Both the position numbers and the translations under genes were made by a program. Below the pieces are notes generated by a model. The model had not been told where the DNA came from. It did no database searches and was given only the letters and a program-made list of their open reading frames with translations. Source: Anaerolineae bacterium (lineage in GTDB: Bacteria; Chloroflexota; Anaerolineae; Aggregatilineales; Phototrophicaceae). From it: DNA of 64,000 bases. The number at the start of each line of letters is the position of its first letter. Position 1 is the stretch's first letter. Location of the stretch: assembly GCA_022820125.1 (NCBI GenBank), contig JAJEGA010000011.1, forward strand, positions 1 through 64,000. Reading direction: 5' to 3'. Positions 46,580-55,421 of the stretch are shown in pieces.

Positions 46580-47963
46580 GGGCGTATAGCTTCGCCTGCT
46601 GAAACTCGACGACAAGCCGCAGGGTTTGATCCCCAAGCTTGGCAATGTCGCGCGCGCGCCAGCGCAGATGGCAGCTCGCCCCGCCCTGCCTGAGCGGAAG
46701 ACAATCCGCGAAGCCGAAGCCGCCCACTTCAGCCCCGCCCCCATCCAGGAGCATGGCGCGGATTGAACCGCCAGGCTCGATCTCGGCGTTTAACGTCAGG
46801 CGCTCGCCAGTCAGTTTCAGCGGATTCGTCTCCAGGAGCGCCGTGCCACGCGCGCTTGCGGGCGCATAACCGGCGAAGCGGTCGAGCTCCAGCAGCGCCA
46901 GATTAAGCGAGCCCTCGCGCCAGTTGTTGTGGAGACCGTTGCTGCCGCCGTAATAGATGCGAATTGCGCCGTCGTGAATGAAGGGGGCGGCCGCATAAAC
47001 GCAGCCGCAATCGTAGGCGCCATTGGGGTATTGGCCGCCGCCGCGCGGGATCAGCGCATCGCCCGGGCAAAGCCGCTCCCAGTTGACGCTGTCGACGCTG
47101 TATGCCAACTCCGTATCCACCGTATCCCAATCGGCGGCGGCTGCGTCGCCTTTGTGGAAGACGGCGGGCAGACCCAAATACAGGTCGCCGTAGCGGCAGA
47201 TCGGCATGGAATAGATCTGGTCGTGGGCATCGGCGCCGCGCATGATTTCGACCGGCTTCGTCCAGTTGAGGAAGTCGGCGCTTTCGCTGCGCAAGACGGT
47301 GCGGATGCCATCCGACCAACCGCGCGTGATGCAGACGTAGCACTCGAGCTCGGGCGACCAAATGGCGTTATTGTGGCAATCGCCCACCGCGTCATGCTGG
47401 CGCCAGAGCACGGGCGGCGACCAATGCAAGCCATCGGCGGAGAAGCAGGCGGCCATCCGGCGCGCGCTGGCATTGCGGTGGATGAATTTGTAGCGCCGGG
47501 CGGGGTCGGGTTCGCGCGCGTCTTTCAAGACGCCGCCGGCATGGATCCCGTGGGTGGCGCGGCGCATGACGAGGTTGTTGGCGGTCGAGCCTTCAAAGTC
47601 GATGATGTTGAGCGCTGGCTTCCGCCAGTGAATGCCGTCGGTCGAGACGGCGTAGAGCAAGCCCTCTTCGCGCCTGCTTTCGCCATAGGCGCGCAGCGGA
47701 CGCTGATCGAGCGGCGTCTTGTTGGATGCTTCGTCAACGATGAAGGACTTGTACCAGCACTTAAACAGGCTTTCGTCTTCGTCGTAGATGACGCTGGGAT
47801 AGACGTTGTCGAGCCGCGCCTCCCAGGGTTTGGGCGGGTCGGCGAAGTATTCTTCACCGAAGAGGGGATTGGCGGGCTGCTTCTGGACCGTACCAAGCTC
47901 GAGTTTGGCGTTGGCGGTGGAGGCGATGATGCGCGGGTCGAGGAGCAAATGTGAGGATGCCAT
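46548..47963 (-). CDS. five-bladed beta-propeller glycosidase-like protein
   Basis: Protein of 471 residues with the layout of GH32/GH43/GH68-like proteins: an N-terminal propeller (about 45-375) with repeated WSPELECYV, STDGIHWRKP and SADGLHWSPP strands, then a small beta-sandwich. No signal peptide is seen. Candidate acidic residues lie in NVYPSVIYDEDE, but I cannot assign the catalytic pair. It acts probably on plant or algal sugars; this is an inference. Confidence 0.75.
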   Translation of the reverse strand: MASSHLLLDPRIIASTANAKLELGTVQKQPANPLFGEEYFADPPKPWEARLDNVYPSVIYDEDESLFKCWYKSFIVDEASNKTPLDQRPLRAYGESRREEGLLYAVSTDGIHWRKPALNIIDFEGSTANNLVMRRATHGIHAGGVLKDAREPDPARRYKFIHRNASARRMAACFSADGLHWSPPVLWRQHDAVGDCHNNAIWSPELECYVCITRGWSDGIRTVLRSESADFLNWTKPVEIMRGADAHDQIYSMPICRYGDLYLGLPAVFHKGDAAAADWDTVDTELAYSVDSVNWERLCPGDALIPRGGGQYPNGAYDCGCVYAAAPFIHDGAIRIYYGGSNGLHNNWREGSLNLALLELDRFAGYAPASARGTALLETNPLKLTGERLTLNAEIEPGGSIRAMLLDGGGAEVGGFGFADCLPLRQGGASCHLRWRARDIAKLGDQTLRLVVEFQQAKLYALNATANLASD

Positions 47964-47996
47964 CAGTCTCCGGTTTTCAACTACCTAGCGCAAAAT

Positions 47997-48022
47997 GTAG
48001 GGGCGACCCTTGGGTCGCCCAC
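47997..48022. repeat. GTAGGGGCG hemi-element, perfect arms
   Basis: GTAGGGGCGACCC, TT, then GGGTCGCCCAC: 9-base perfect arms with a 2-base loop, 34 bases upstream of the propeller gene start. Confidence 0.8.
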
Positions 48023-48059
48023 AAATATACATACGCTGCTTGAACGGGCGAAGATTACA

Positions 48060-48257
48060 TTAATTTGGCTGTCCGCGCCTCTCGAGCCGACTCTGGATTT
48101 CCTTTGGCGACGCGACTTCCAGGAAGAGCGATACCGCCTCTTTGATGTTGTCTATCGCCTCTTGCTTGGTGCATCCTTGGCTGGCGATGTCATAATCGAG
48201 ACAGTGGGATATGTAAATGTCATCATCTTGCACGATGCTCACCGTGATCGTTTCCAT
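48060..48257 (-). CDS. HicB-family antitoxin-like protein
   Basis: Protein of 65 residues with the partial RNase H-like HicB fold: ITVSIVQDDDIYISHCLDYD followed by QGCTKQEAIDNIKEAVSLFLE. HicB normally inhibits the HicA ribonuclease. No hicA and no C-terminal DNA-binding domain are seen here, so it is an orphan. ATG 48257 fits the family start better than 48290. Confidence 0.75.
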   Translation of the reverse strand: METITVSIVQDDDIYISHCLDYDIASQGCTKQEAIDNIKEAVSLFLEVASPKEIQSRLERRGQPN

Positions 48258-48346
48258 GTCTTTTGGCCCCTGCCCTACGTATGCCCACAATTGTCATTGT
48301 ATCGCAATGGAAACCAGAATTGTACTCTGCTCGTAAAGAAGACAAG

Positions 48347-48488
48347 GCAATCCCATCAAATTAAATTGCGCTGATAAATAACAATTTCCCCTCACATTTC
48401 GTAATCTGTAGGGGCGTTTCGCTGAAACGCCCGCAATATTTTTGTCATATTCAACGGGCGTATCGGCGATACGCCCCTACATTTTCAC
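48347..48488. repeat. MITE-like element, copy 2 (inverted)
   Basis: Reverse complement of 1-142 with about three mismatches. It includes both hairpins and the terminal TTGATG(C/G)GATTGCC. It occupies the 48258-48618 gap, in which I see no gene. A degenerate hemi-element (GCGGGCGACCCAATGG...) follows at about 48577-48602. Confidence 0.85.
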
Positions 48489-48618
48489 AATTTTCGTGGC
48501 AAACGGCGCATTATGATTTTGGTGCAATTGCCTTGGTAAAGAAGACCTTCGCTATCCGTGCATTAGCGAGCCGCGCGGGCGACCCAATGGTTAGCCCCTG
48601 CAATTGCAAATCTAATCC

Positions 48619-49923
48619 CTAATCGGCCGCCAGCGCCTTCCCCGCCAGCGCGGTGAAGCGGTTTACCATGTCATCGATGGCGAATTCCGGCTGGCCGATG
48701 ATGAAGGAATGCGCCATGTTGTTGAAGTTGCGCGTCCATTGCTCGGGGATGGCTTCTAGCCCGTAGGCGGCGCCGAAGATGCTGCCGGCGCTGGCGGCGG
48801 TGCAGTCGTTGTCCAAGCCCATAGCCACCGTCTCGCCGATGACCTTGCTGAAGTCGTCGCCGCCGATACTCAGCCCCCAAATCGTCAGCGCCACATTGTT
48901 GATGGTGTGCACCGGGTGCATGCCGGCGTAGCGCTCGTCGGCGGCGGCGCGCGCGGCGCGATAATCCTTGATGTCGCCGGCGGCGTCCAATGCCCAGCGC
49001 GCTTCCCGCGCCAGGACGCAATCCGCCGGGATTTCGCTCAAGCCGGCCGCGAGCGCTTGCATGGGATCGCCCAGGGCGAAGGCGGCAGCGATGACGGCGG
49101 AGAAGTACATGGCGCCGTAGATGCCGTTGCGGCGGCTGCAGATGGTGGCGCTGCGCCAGGAGAACTCGGCAGCCAGCTCGGGATAACCCGGCGCGGCATA
49201 ACCCCAGGGATCGGCGCAGATGTCGCCAATGATCCAAAACTGGGTGGGATTATCGACTACGGCCGCCTGATCCGCTGGCACGCCCGCTTGCAGATTGCCG
49301 AGCACTGGCGACGCCGGCGAGACAGGCAGGTATTTGACCCAGGCGGCGCCGACATCATCCACCGTGAAATCGATGCCGTAGTCTTCCAGGATCAGCATGC
49401 CGACCTGGGTGTAGATGAGATCGTCATCGGTGGGCACGCCATCCATCTTTGCGGGCGTGAAGGCATCGCGCCGGCTCGTCTCATATTTGTATTCAAAAGG
49501 ACGCTCCGCCTCGCGCCAATAATCGACCGGCGGGAAGGCATCGCCGAGATAGGCGGCCCAAGCCTCCATCTTGTCGGGCGCCCAGAGTTCGACGATTGAG
49601 CCCAGCACATTGCCGGCGCAGCGCCCCAACCAAGCGGCTTCGAGCCGGTCGCGGTAAATCGCCTCAGGCAGTTCGGTCCAGTAGCGGCGAGCGCCTTGGG
49701 GCCGCAGCGCGCGAATGGCGTCCAGGTCGTCCGGCTCGACGGCGCGCAGGTCAGGGTCCTCGGGCAAGGCGCGCAGCTCCGTCAGCTTCTCAGCCAGCAG
49801 CGCTTTGATTTCAGTCATCTTCTCGTCCAAGCCAGCTGCGCCGGTTTCGGCTTTGTGCTGCGCCCAGTGGTTGATGCTGCGTTCGATGTCTTGCAGGGGT
49901 TGAGGGTAGTTATAGGGTTTCAT
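48619..49923 (-). CDS. ADP-ribosylglycohydrolase family, tandem copy 1
   Basis: Protein of 434 residues: an N-terminal helical extension of about 90 residues, then the all-alpha ADP-ribosylglycohydrolase/DraG-like domain. Two metal-binding motifs bracket it: T165-D-D-D168 (GVPTDDDLIYT) and D371-N-D373-CT (LDNDCTAASAGSIFGA). Family members cleave N-glycosidic bonds of ADP-ribose on proteins or related ribosides. The extension is absent from classical DraG. Nearest relative is the next copy. ATG 49923 has GGGAG upstream; the frame to 49989 lacks one. Confidence 0.88.
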   Translation of the reverse strand: MKPYNYPQPLQDIERSINHWAQHKAETGAAGLDEKMTEIKALLAEKLTELRALPEDPDLRAVEPDDLDAIRALRPQGARRYWTELPEAIYRDRLEAAWLGRCAGNVLGSIVELWAPDKMEAWAAYLGDAFPPVDYWREAERPFEYKYETSRRDAFTPAKMDGVPTDDDLIYTQVGMLILEDYGIDFTVDDVGAAWVKYLPVSPASPVLGNLQAGVPADQAAVVDNPTQFWIIGDICADPWGYAAPGYPELAAEFSWRSATICSRRNGIYGAMYFSAVIAAAFALGDPMQALAAGLSEIPADCVLAREARWALDAAGDIKDYRAARAAADERYAGMHPVHTINNVALTIWGLSIGGDDFSKVIGETVAMGLDNDCTAASAGSIFGAAYGLEAIPEQWTRNFNNMAHSFIIGQPEFAIDDMVNRFTALAGKALAAD

Positions 49924-49975
49924 GGGTTGGTCTCCCGCCTTAATGCTGGTCGCGCTTACGCAATATGTACTATTT

Positions 49976-50130
49976 CGTGGGCGACCCAAGGGTCGCCCCT
50001 ACGGGGATTGTACCAGTTCGCGGGCGACCCACAGAGTTGCGCCTACGGGCATTGTACCAGTTCGCGGGCGGCCCAAGGGTCGCCCATACGAGCATTGTAC
50101 CAGTTCGCGGGCGGCTCAATCGCTAAGCCA
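49976..50130. repeat. tandem hairpin block A, ~44-bp units
   Basis: One perfect hairpin (arms GGGCGACCC/GGGTCGCCC) is followed by about three decayed units, with TACCAGTTCGCGGG recurring at 50011, 50055 and 50098. It separates copies 1 and 2 of the ADP-ribosylglycohydrolase genes. Confidence 0.75.
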
Positions 50131-50157
50131 TACAGATCCGCGTAAAATGCAGATCGG

Positions 50158-51468
50158 CTAATCTCCAGCGAGCGCTCGCCGGGCGATTGCGGTGTAGCGG
50201 TCAACCATATCATCGAGGGCGAATTGGGGATGCCCGATGATGTAGGAATAGACCTTGTTGTTGAAGTCCCGCGTCCAGTGCTCGGGGATGGCGTCTTTTC
50301 CGTAGGCGGCGCCGAAGATGCTACCGGCGGTGGCGGCGGTGCAATCGTTGTCCAAGCCCATCGCCACCGTCTCGCTGATGACCTTGCTGAAATCAGCGCC
50401 GCCGATAGTCAAGCCCCAGACGGTCAGCGCGGCGTTGTTGATGGTGTGGATGCGGTGCATGCCGGCGAAGCGTTCATCGACGGCGGCTCGCGCTTGACGA
50501 TAGTCCTTGATGTCAGCGGCGCTATCCAGCGCCCAGCGCAGCTCGCGCGCCAGCAGGCAATCCGCCGGGATTTCCGCCAAGCCCGCTTCCAGCGCTTGCA
50601 GCGGATCGCCGGTGGCGAAAGCGGCCGCAATTACAGCGGAGAAGTACATGGCGCCGTAGATGCCGTTGCGCCGGTGGCTGATTGCCGCATCGCGCCAGGC
50701 GAATTCAGCCGCTTTCTCGGGATAGCCGGGCGCGGCGTAACCCCAAGGGTCGGAGCGGATATCAGCGCCGATCCAGAACATGAAGGGATTGTCGACGACC
50801 GCCGCTTGCATGGGCGGGACGCCGGCATGCAGGTTGCGCAGCGCGACGCCTTCAGCGGTGGCGGCGTGCGGCAGGTATTTCATCCAGGCGGCGCCGACAT
50901 CTTCCACGCTGAAATCGGGTCCGTAATCTTCCAGGATGAGCATGCCCAGCTGCGTGTAGATGATGTCGTCATCGGTGGGCACGCCGTCCATCTTAGAGCG
51001 GGTGAAGGTATCGCGGGGGCTGGTCTGATACTTGAGATCGTTGGGGCGCTCGGCTTCTCTCCAGTAATCAACGGGCGGGAAGGCTTCGCCGTTGTAAGCC
51101 GCCCAGCGCTCCATTTTGTCGATCTCCCAGCATTCGACGATCGAGCCGAGTACGCAGCCAGCGAAACGCCCCAGGATCGCGCCTTCAATGCGGTCGCGAT
51201 AGGTCGCCTCCGGCAGGCTCGTCCATTGGCGGCGGACGCCGGCCGGGCGCAAGGCGCGGATCCTTTCCAGGTCGTCGGGTTCAGTCGATTGCAGCGCGGG
51301 ATCATCGGGCAGGGCGCGCAGCTCAGCCAGCTTCTCGGCGATGAGAGCGCTGATTTCCGCCACTTTATCGGCGACGCCGGGCGCGCCGGTTTCGGTCTTC
51401 AACTGCGCCCAGAGGTTAATTTCGCGGTCGATGTTTTCCAGTTCTTCGGGGTAATTGTAAAAGGACAC
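50158..51468 (-). CDS. ADP-ribosylglycohydrolase family, tandem copy 2
   Basis: Protein of 436 residues, colinear with copy 1 and by eye about two-thirds identical to it (shared VDYWREAERP, DGVPTDDD, TQLGMLILEDYG, LDNDCTAATAGSIFGAAYG). Both metal motifs are intact, so it should be active. It begins with GTG (51468) behind a strong AGGAGA site. The strand order and the repeats on both sides suggest it arose with copy 1 by a recent duplication. Confidence 0.88.
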   Translation of the reverse strand: MSFYNYPEELENIDREINLWAQLKTETGAPGVADKVAEISALIAEKLAELRALPDDPALQSTEPDDLERIRALRPAGVRRQWTSLPEATYRDRIEGAILGRFAGCVLGSIVECWEIDKMERWAAYNGEAFPPVDYWREAERPNDLKYQTSPRDTFTRSKMDGVPTDDDIIYTQLGMLILEDYGPDFSVEDVGAAWMKYLPHAATAEGVALRNLHAGVPPMQAAVVDNPFMFWIGADIRSDPWGYAAPGYPEKAAEFAWRDAAISHRRNGIYGAMYFSAVIAAAFATGDPLQALEAGLAEIPADCLLARELRWALDSAADIKDYRQARAAVDERFAGMHRIHTINNAALTVWGLTIGGADFSKVISETVAMGLDNDCTAATAGSIFGAAYGKDAIPEHWTRDFNNKVYSYIIGHPQFALDDMVDRYTAIARRALAGD

Positions 51469-51498
51469 GGGGCGTCTCCTGTGTATTTGGTCGAATAG

Positions 51499-51735
51499 GC
51501 GGGCGACCTGATAGGTAGCCCCTACGGTTTTCGCGTATTGGCGGGCGACCTGATAGGCAGCCCCTACGGTTTTCGCGTATTTGCGGGCGACCTGATAGGC
51601 AGCCCCTACGGTTTTCGTGTATTAGCGGGCGACCTGATAGGCAGCCCCTGCGGTTTTCGCGTATTAGTGGGCGAGCCAAGGCTCGCCCCTACGGTTTTCG
51701 CGTATTGGCGGGCGACCTGATAGGTAGCCCCTACT
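51499..51735. repeat. tandem hairpin block B, ~42-bp x 6
   Basis: Six head-to-tail units begin with GCGGGCGACC-like bases at 51499, 51541, 51583, 51625, 51667 and 51708, each followed by CCCCTACGGTTTTCGCGTATT. Only the unit at 51667 keeps perfect arms (GAGCC/GGCTC). The final CTA gives the TAG stop of copy 3. Confidence 0.85.
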
Positions 51736-53035
51736 GAGCGTGCGCTTTCTCGGCCAGGGCGACGAAGCGGTCGATGGTGTCGTCGATGGCGAAGGGCGTT
51801 TGGTGATACAAGAAGGTATGCACCCTGTTATTGAAGTTCTTGTACCAATGTTTGGGGATGGCGCTCTTGCCATAGACGGCGCCCCAGATGCTGCCGGCGG
51901 TGGCGGCGGTGCAGTCGTTGTCCTTGCCCATGGCGACTGTCTCGCCGATGACTTTGCTGTAGTCGTCGCCGCCGACGGTCAAGCCCCAGACGGTCAGCAC
52001 GGTGTTGTTGATGGCATGCGCCCCGCCCATGACCGTGTAGCGCTCGGCGATGGCATCGGCGGCATCGCGGTAATCCCCGATCTGCGGCGCCATATCCAGC
52101 GCCCAGCGCGTCTCCCGCGCCAGCGTGCAATCGGCTGGTATCTCTTCCAGCCCGATTTCCAGCGCCTCAACCGTATTATCGACGGCGAAGGCGGCTGATA
52201 TCGCGGCGGAGAAAAACATGGCGGCATAGATGCCGTTGCGCCGGTGGCTGACGTAAGCGTCGCGATAGGCGATTTCAGCGGCTTTTTCGGGATAACCGGG
52301 CGCGGCATAAGCCCAGGGGTCGGAGCGAATATCGGCGCCGATCCAATTCAGGAAGGGATTATCACGCTCGGCCGCTTGCATCGGCGGCACGCCCTTGCGC
52401 AGGTTATCCAGCGCAATGCCCTCCGCGGTGAAGGCGAAGGGCAGGTATTTGATCCAGGCTTCGCCTAGTTGGTCGGTGCTGAAGTCGAGCCCATATTCTT
52501 CCATGATCATCATGCCGAGCAGGGTGTAGTTGAGATCGTCATCGGTGGGGACGCCATCCATTTTGGCTGGGGTGAAATCTTCGCGCAGGCTGGTCTGATA
52601 CTTTTTCATGTGGGGCTGTTCGGCGACGCTCCAATAATCGACCAGCGGGTATTCGTCACCAAGGTATGCCGCCCAATCTTCCATCCGCTCGACCGTCCAG
52701 CCTTCGACGATGGAGCCGAGCGTGCAGCCGGCGCAGCGCCCCAGCCAGGAGCCTTCAAGACGCTCGCGGAAATCGTCCGGCAGCGATGTCCACAGGCGGC
52801 GGCGGCCTTCCGGGCGCAGCGCCAGGATGGACGGCAGGTCGTCGGGCTCGCGCCGCGCCAGCTCGGCATCGTCCGGCAGCGCGTCCAACTCGGCTATCTT
52901 CTCGGCAATCAAGGCTTCGATTTCCGCCACTTTGTCGGCGACGCCCTGAGCGCCAAATTCGACCTTCTGCTGGGCGTAGGCGTTGATCTTGCGCTCCCAC
53001 ATCCCGACCTTTTCTGGGTATTCGTATAGTCGCAT
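51731..53035 (-). CDS. ADP-ribosylglycohydrolase family, tandem copy 3
   Basis: Protein of 434 residues with motifs GVPTDDDLNYT and KDNDCTAATAGSIWGA. It groups with copy 4 (shared SLPDDFRERLEG-like and PFAFTAEGIAL segments, VEFGA near residue 27) rather than with copies 1 and 2. ATG 53035 has AGGAGA upstream. Its TAG stop lies inside repeat block B, so the last codons border the repeat junction. No residue needed for metal binding is missing. Confidence 0.88.
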   Translation of the reverse strand: MRLYEYPEKVGMWERKINAYAQQKVEFGAQGVADKVAEIEALIAEKIAELDALPDDAELARREPDDLPSILALRPEGRRRLWTSLPDDFRERLEGSWLGRCAGCTLGSIVEGWTVERMEDWAAYLGDEYPLVDYWSVAEQPHMKKYQTSLREDFTPAKMDGVPTDDDLNYTLLGMMIMEEYGLDFSTDQLGEAWIKYLPFAFTAEGIALDNLRKGVPPMQAAERDNPFLNWIGADIRSDPWAYAAPGYPEKAAEIAYRDAYVSHRRNGIYAAMFFSAAISAAFAVDNTVEALEIGLEEIPADCTLARETRWALDMAPQIGDYRDAADAIAERYTVMGGAHAINNTVLTVWGLTVGGDDYSKVIGETVAMGKDNDCTAATAGSIWGAVYGKSAIPKHWYKNFNNRVHTFLYHQTPFAIDDTIDRFVALAEKAHAQ

Positions 53036-53151
53036 GATTGTCTCCTGTCCTGTGTCTTGTGTCTGCTTGAAGTAAACGGTCTACTCGGGAATTGCTTTTC
53101 CGTCGATTCTTATTATTACATCACATGCTAACTCCTAGCGCCAATATAGAC

Positions 53152-53181
53152 TTGCCAATGCAATTTGGCTTGCGATAGAAT
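53152..53181 (+). promoter_or_regulatory. sigma-70-type promoter of 53227 gene
   Basis: TTGCCA (53152-53157), an 18-base spacer and TAGAAT (53176-53181) lie 45 bases before ATG 53227, between copies 3 and 4. Confidence 0.55.
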
Positions 53182-53226
53182 ACAGTTGCATTAAAGCGTC
53201 AGAATCATATCGTGAACGGATAATCA

Positions 53227-53439
53227 ATGGAAAACGTTGTGGCTGAATCGTTGTCGCCCGTGGAAAACCCTAGCACGACGCAAGACACTCTCCGTGAGCG
53301 GATGCGAGGTATGGAAAAAGACATCGAGTGGATTAAAAGGCTGCTATTTGTCATGATAGCCGGTGTGCTGGCTTTAGTTGTAATGGTTAACGAAATGCGA
53401 GGGACACTTGAAGCTATTCAAAACAGCTTACTCAAGTGA
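53227..53439 (+). CDS. small coiled-coil protein with one membrane helix
   Basis: Protein of 70 residues: an acidic N-terminus, a coiled coil (LRERMRGMEKDIEWIKRL), a transmembrane helix (LLFVMIAGVLALVVMV) and a short tail. It has the same plan as the protein at 35476. It is on the strand opposite to the ADP-ribosylglycohydrolase genes and has its own promoter, so it is an insertion within that array. Function unknown. Confidence 0.6.
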   Translation: MENVVAESLSPVENPSTTQDTLRERMRGMEKDIEWIKRLLFVMIAGVLALVVMVNEMRGTLEAIQNSLLK

Positions 53440-53581
53440 ACTGTCGCTCACGCAAATGTTAGCGCGCGACTTGAACAATGCGATTCCATTATCTTTCCTA
53501 GACCGGTCAAAGTCCTCTGCACTCCCTGCTTCAAATTAGATTACATACGTAGGTCGCTTGATCTCGGATCACGCTCGAATC

Positions 53582-53745
53582 GTGGGCGAACAACAGTATT
53601 GCCCATACACGCATTCCGCCATTTCGTGGGCGGCTCACAAAGTCGTCCCTACACGCATTCCACTAGGTCGTGGGCGACTCGCGGTATTGCCCATACACAG
53701 ATTCCACCCTTTCGCGGGCGACTCAATGGCTCGCCTCTACAGATA
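53582..53745. repeat. tandem hairpin block C, 44-bp x 4
   Basis: Units start at 53582, 53626, 53670 and 53714, exactly 44 bases apart, each GTGGGCG... then CC(A/T)ACACGCATTCC-like spacer. All arms are decayed. The block ends just before the stop of copy 4; the 53440-53749 gap holds no gene. Confidence 0.8.
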
Positions 53746-53749
53746 CGCA

Positions 53750-55054
53750 TTAGGCTGAGAAGACCCGCGCCGCCTGCGCGGCGAAGCGGTCAACCACATC
53801 ATCGAGGGCGAATGTCGGATGCCCGTTCAGGTAGCAATGAATCTTGTTGTTGAAATTGCGCGTCCAGTGTTCGGGGATGGCGCTTGCCTGGTAGACCGCG
53901 CCGAAGATGCTGCCGGCGGTGGCGGCAGTGCAGTCGTTGTCTTGGCCCATGGAGACGGTTTCGCCGATGACCTTGGTGCAGTCGTCGCCGCCGACTGCCA
54001 AGCCCCAAACAGTCAAGGCGTTGTTCTGGAAGGAATGCGACTTCCACATACCGGGATAGCGCTCTTGGACCAGGGCGTCGGCGTCCTTGTAGCCAGTAAT
54101 AGACGGCGCTTTGTCGAGCGCCCAGCGGATTTCGCGCGCGGTGATGGAATCAGCCGGGATTTCTTCCAGCGCGATTTTCAGCGCGTCCATCGGGTCATCG
54201 ACGGCGAAGGCGGCTGAAATCGCGGCCGACCAATACATGGCGGCATAAACCCCGTTGCGGCGGTGGCTGATCATGGCATCGCGCCAAGCCATCTCTGCCG
54301 CTTTCTCGGGCCAGCCGGGCGCGGCGTAACCCCAGGGGTCGGAGCGGATATCGGCGCCGATCCAATTCTGGCAGGGGTTGTTGAGCGCGCCCGCCTGCAT
54401 CGCCGGCGTCCCATTGCGCAGGTTCTCCAGCGCGATGCCCTCGGCGGTGAAGGCGAAGGGCAGGTATTTGACCCAGGCTTCGCCCATGTCATCGACGGTG
54501 AAATCGGGTCCGTATTCTTCCAGGACCAGCAGGCCAAGCAAGGTGTAATTGAGGTCGTCATCGGAGGGGACGCCGTTCATCTTGGCGGGTGTGTAATCGT
54601 GGCGCACGCTCATCTTCAAGCGCGGCAGATGCGGCTGCTCCGCCTGGCTCCAATAATCGATCAGCGGGAAGGGGTCGCCCAGGTATGCCGCCCATGCCTC
54701 CATGCGGCCGACCTTCCAGCCTTCGACGATCGAGCCCAGGGTGCAGCCGGCGCAGCGCGTCAGCCAGGCGCCCTCAAGCCGCTCGCGGAAGTCCTCCGGA
54801 AGCGATGTGATCAAACGGCGCGCCCCCGGCGGACGCAGCGCTTTGATCGCCGCAAGATCATTGGGCTCCGCTTTTGCCAGCTCGGGGTCGTCCGGCAGCG
54901 CGTCCAACTCGGCGATCTTTTGCTTTAGCAGCGCTTCGATTTCGGCGACCTTTTCCGCCACGCCCGGCGCGCCGAATTCCACCTTCTGCGTGGCGTAGCG
55001 GTTGATCGTCAGGTCCCAGTTTTCCACCGGGTCGGGGTAATCAAAGAGTTTCAT
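53750..55054 (-). CDS. ADP-ribosylglycohydrolase family, tandem copy 4
   Basis: Protein of 434 residues, sister to copy 3. First motif reads GVPSDDDLNYT (Thr to Ser, conservative), second QDNDCTAATAGSIFGA. A local difference is LPRLKMSVRHDYTPAKMNGV where the other copies have KYQTS-type sequence. ATG 55054 has an AAAGGATA site. It is the promoter-proximal copy of the array; 55055-55421 upstream contains one hairpin pair and no gene. Confidence 0.88.
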   Translation of the reverse strand: MKLFDYPDPVENWDLTINRYATQKVEFGAPGVAEKVAEIEALLKQKIAELDALPDDPELAKAEPNDLAAIKALRPPGARRLITSLPEDFRERLEGAWLTRCAGCTLGSIVEGWKVGRMEAWAAYLGDPFPLIDYWSQAEQPHLPRLKMSVRHDYTPAKMNGVPSDDDLNYTLLGLLVLEEYGPDFTVDDMGEAWVKYLPFAFTAEGIALENLRNGTPAMQAGALNNPCQNWIGADIRSDPWGYAAPGWPEKAAEMAWRDAMISHRRNGVYAAMYWSAAISAAFAVDDPMDALKIALEEIPADSITAREIRWALDKAPSITGYKDADALVQERYPGMWKSHSFQNNALTVWGLAVGGDDCTKVIGETVSMGQDNDCTAATAGSIFGAVYQASAIPEHWTRNFNNKIHCYLNGHPTFALDDVVDRFAAQAARVFSA

Positions 55055-55216
55055 GACAATATCCTTTTTCGAAACAAGTCTTGGCCATTCCGCAGAGCAT
55101 AACAATTCAGGCGTGCCCCGTCAAAGCGCTGAGTCTAAGGCAGTGTATCGAAGTCGGTTGGAATTCACGTCAAGCGTAATATTCTTTCAACGTCGACATC
55201 ATCCTTTAGCGAAAAT

Positions 55217-55285
55217 TGTAGGGGCGATTCTGTGAATCGCCCGCCGGAGATTTTCAAGTGGGCGAGCCAAGGCTCGCCCCTACAG
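55217..55285. repeat. GTAGGGGCG hairpin-pair element, perfect arms
   Basis: The left hairpin has arms ATTC/GAAT around TGT, the right AGCC/GGCT around AA, bounded by GTAGGGGCG and CGCCCCTAC. It lies between the divergent copy 4 gene and the sialidase operon. Confidence 0.85.
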
Positions 55286-55421
55286 ATGCTTGAATGATGA
55301 TGTTTTCTATATTCAACCGAAATGGATACACTACCGAGTCTAAGGGATGAACTTGGCGACTGGTCTTCAAGTTGTGCCATAATACGCGCGGCAAAAGAAC
55401 CGCCCACGGCATAAGGACAAA

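Noticed and set aside
50224-51498. Long plus-strand frames opposite the ADP-ribosylglycohydrolase copies
   Set aside because: All four paralogs give similar antisense open frames because of their GC-rich codon use. The minus strand shows the metal motifs and start sites.
49976-53745. CRISPR-like array reading of repeat blocks A, B and C
   Set aside because: Units are 42-44 bases with no distinct constant repeat plus unique spacer: the whole unit is repeated and decays along its length. No cas gene is present.
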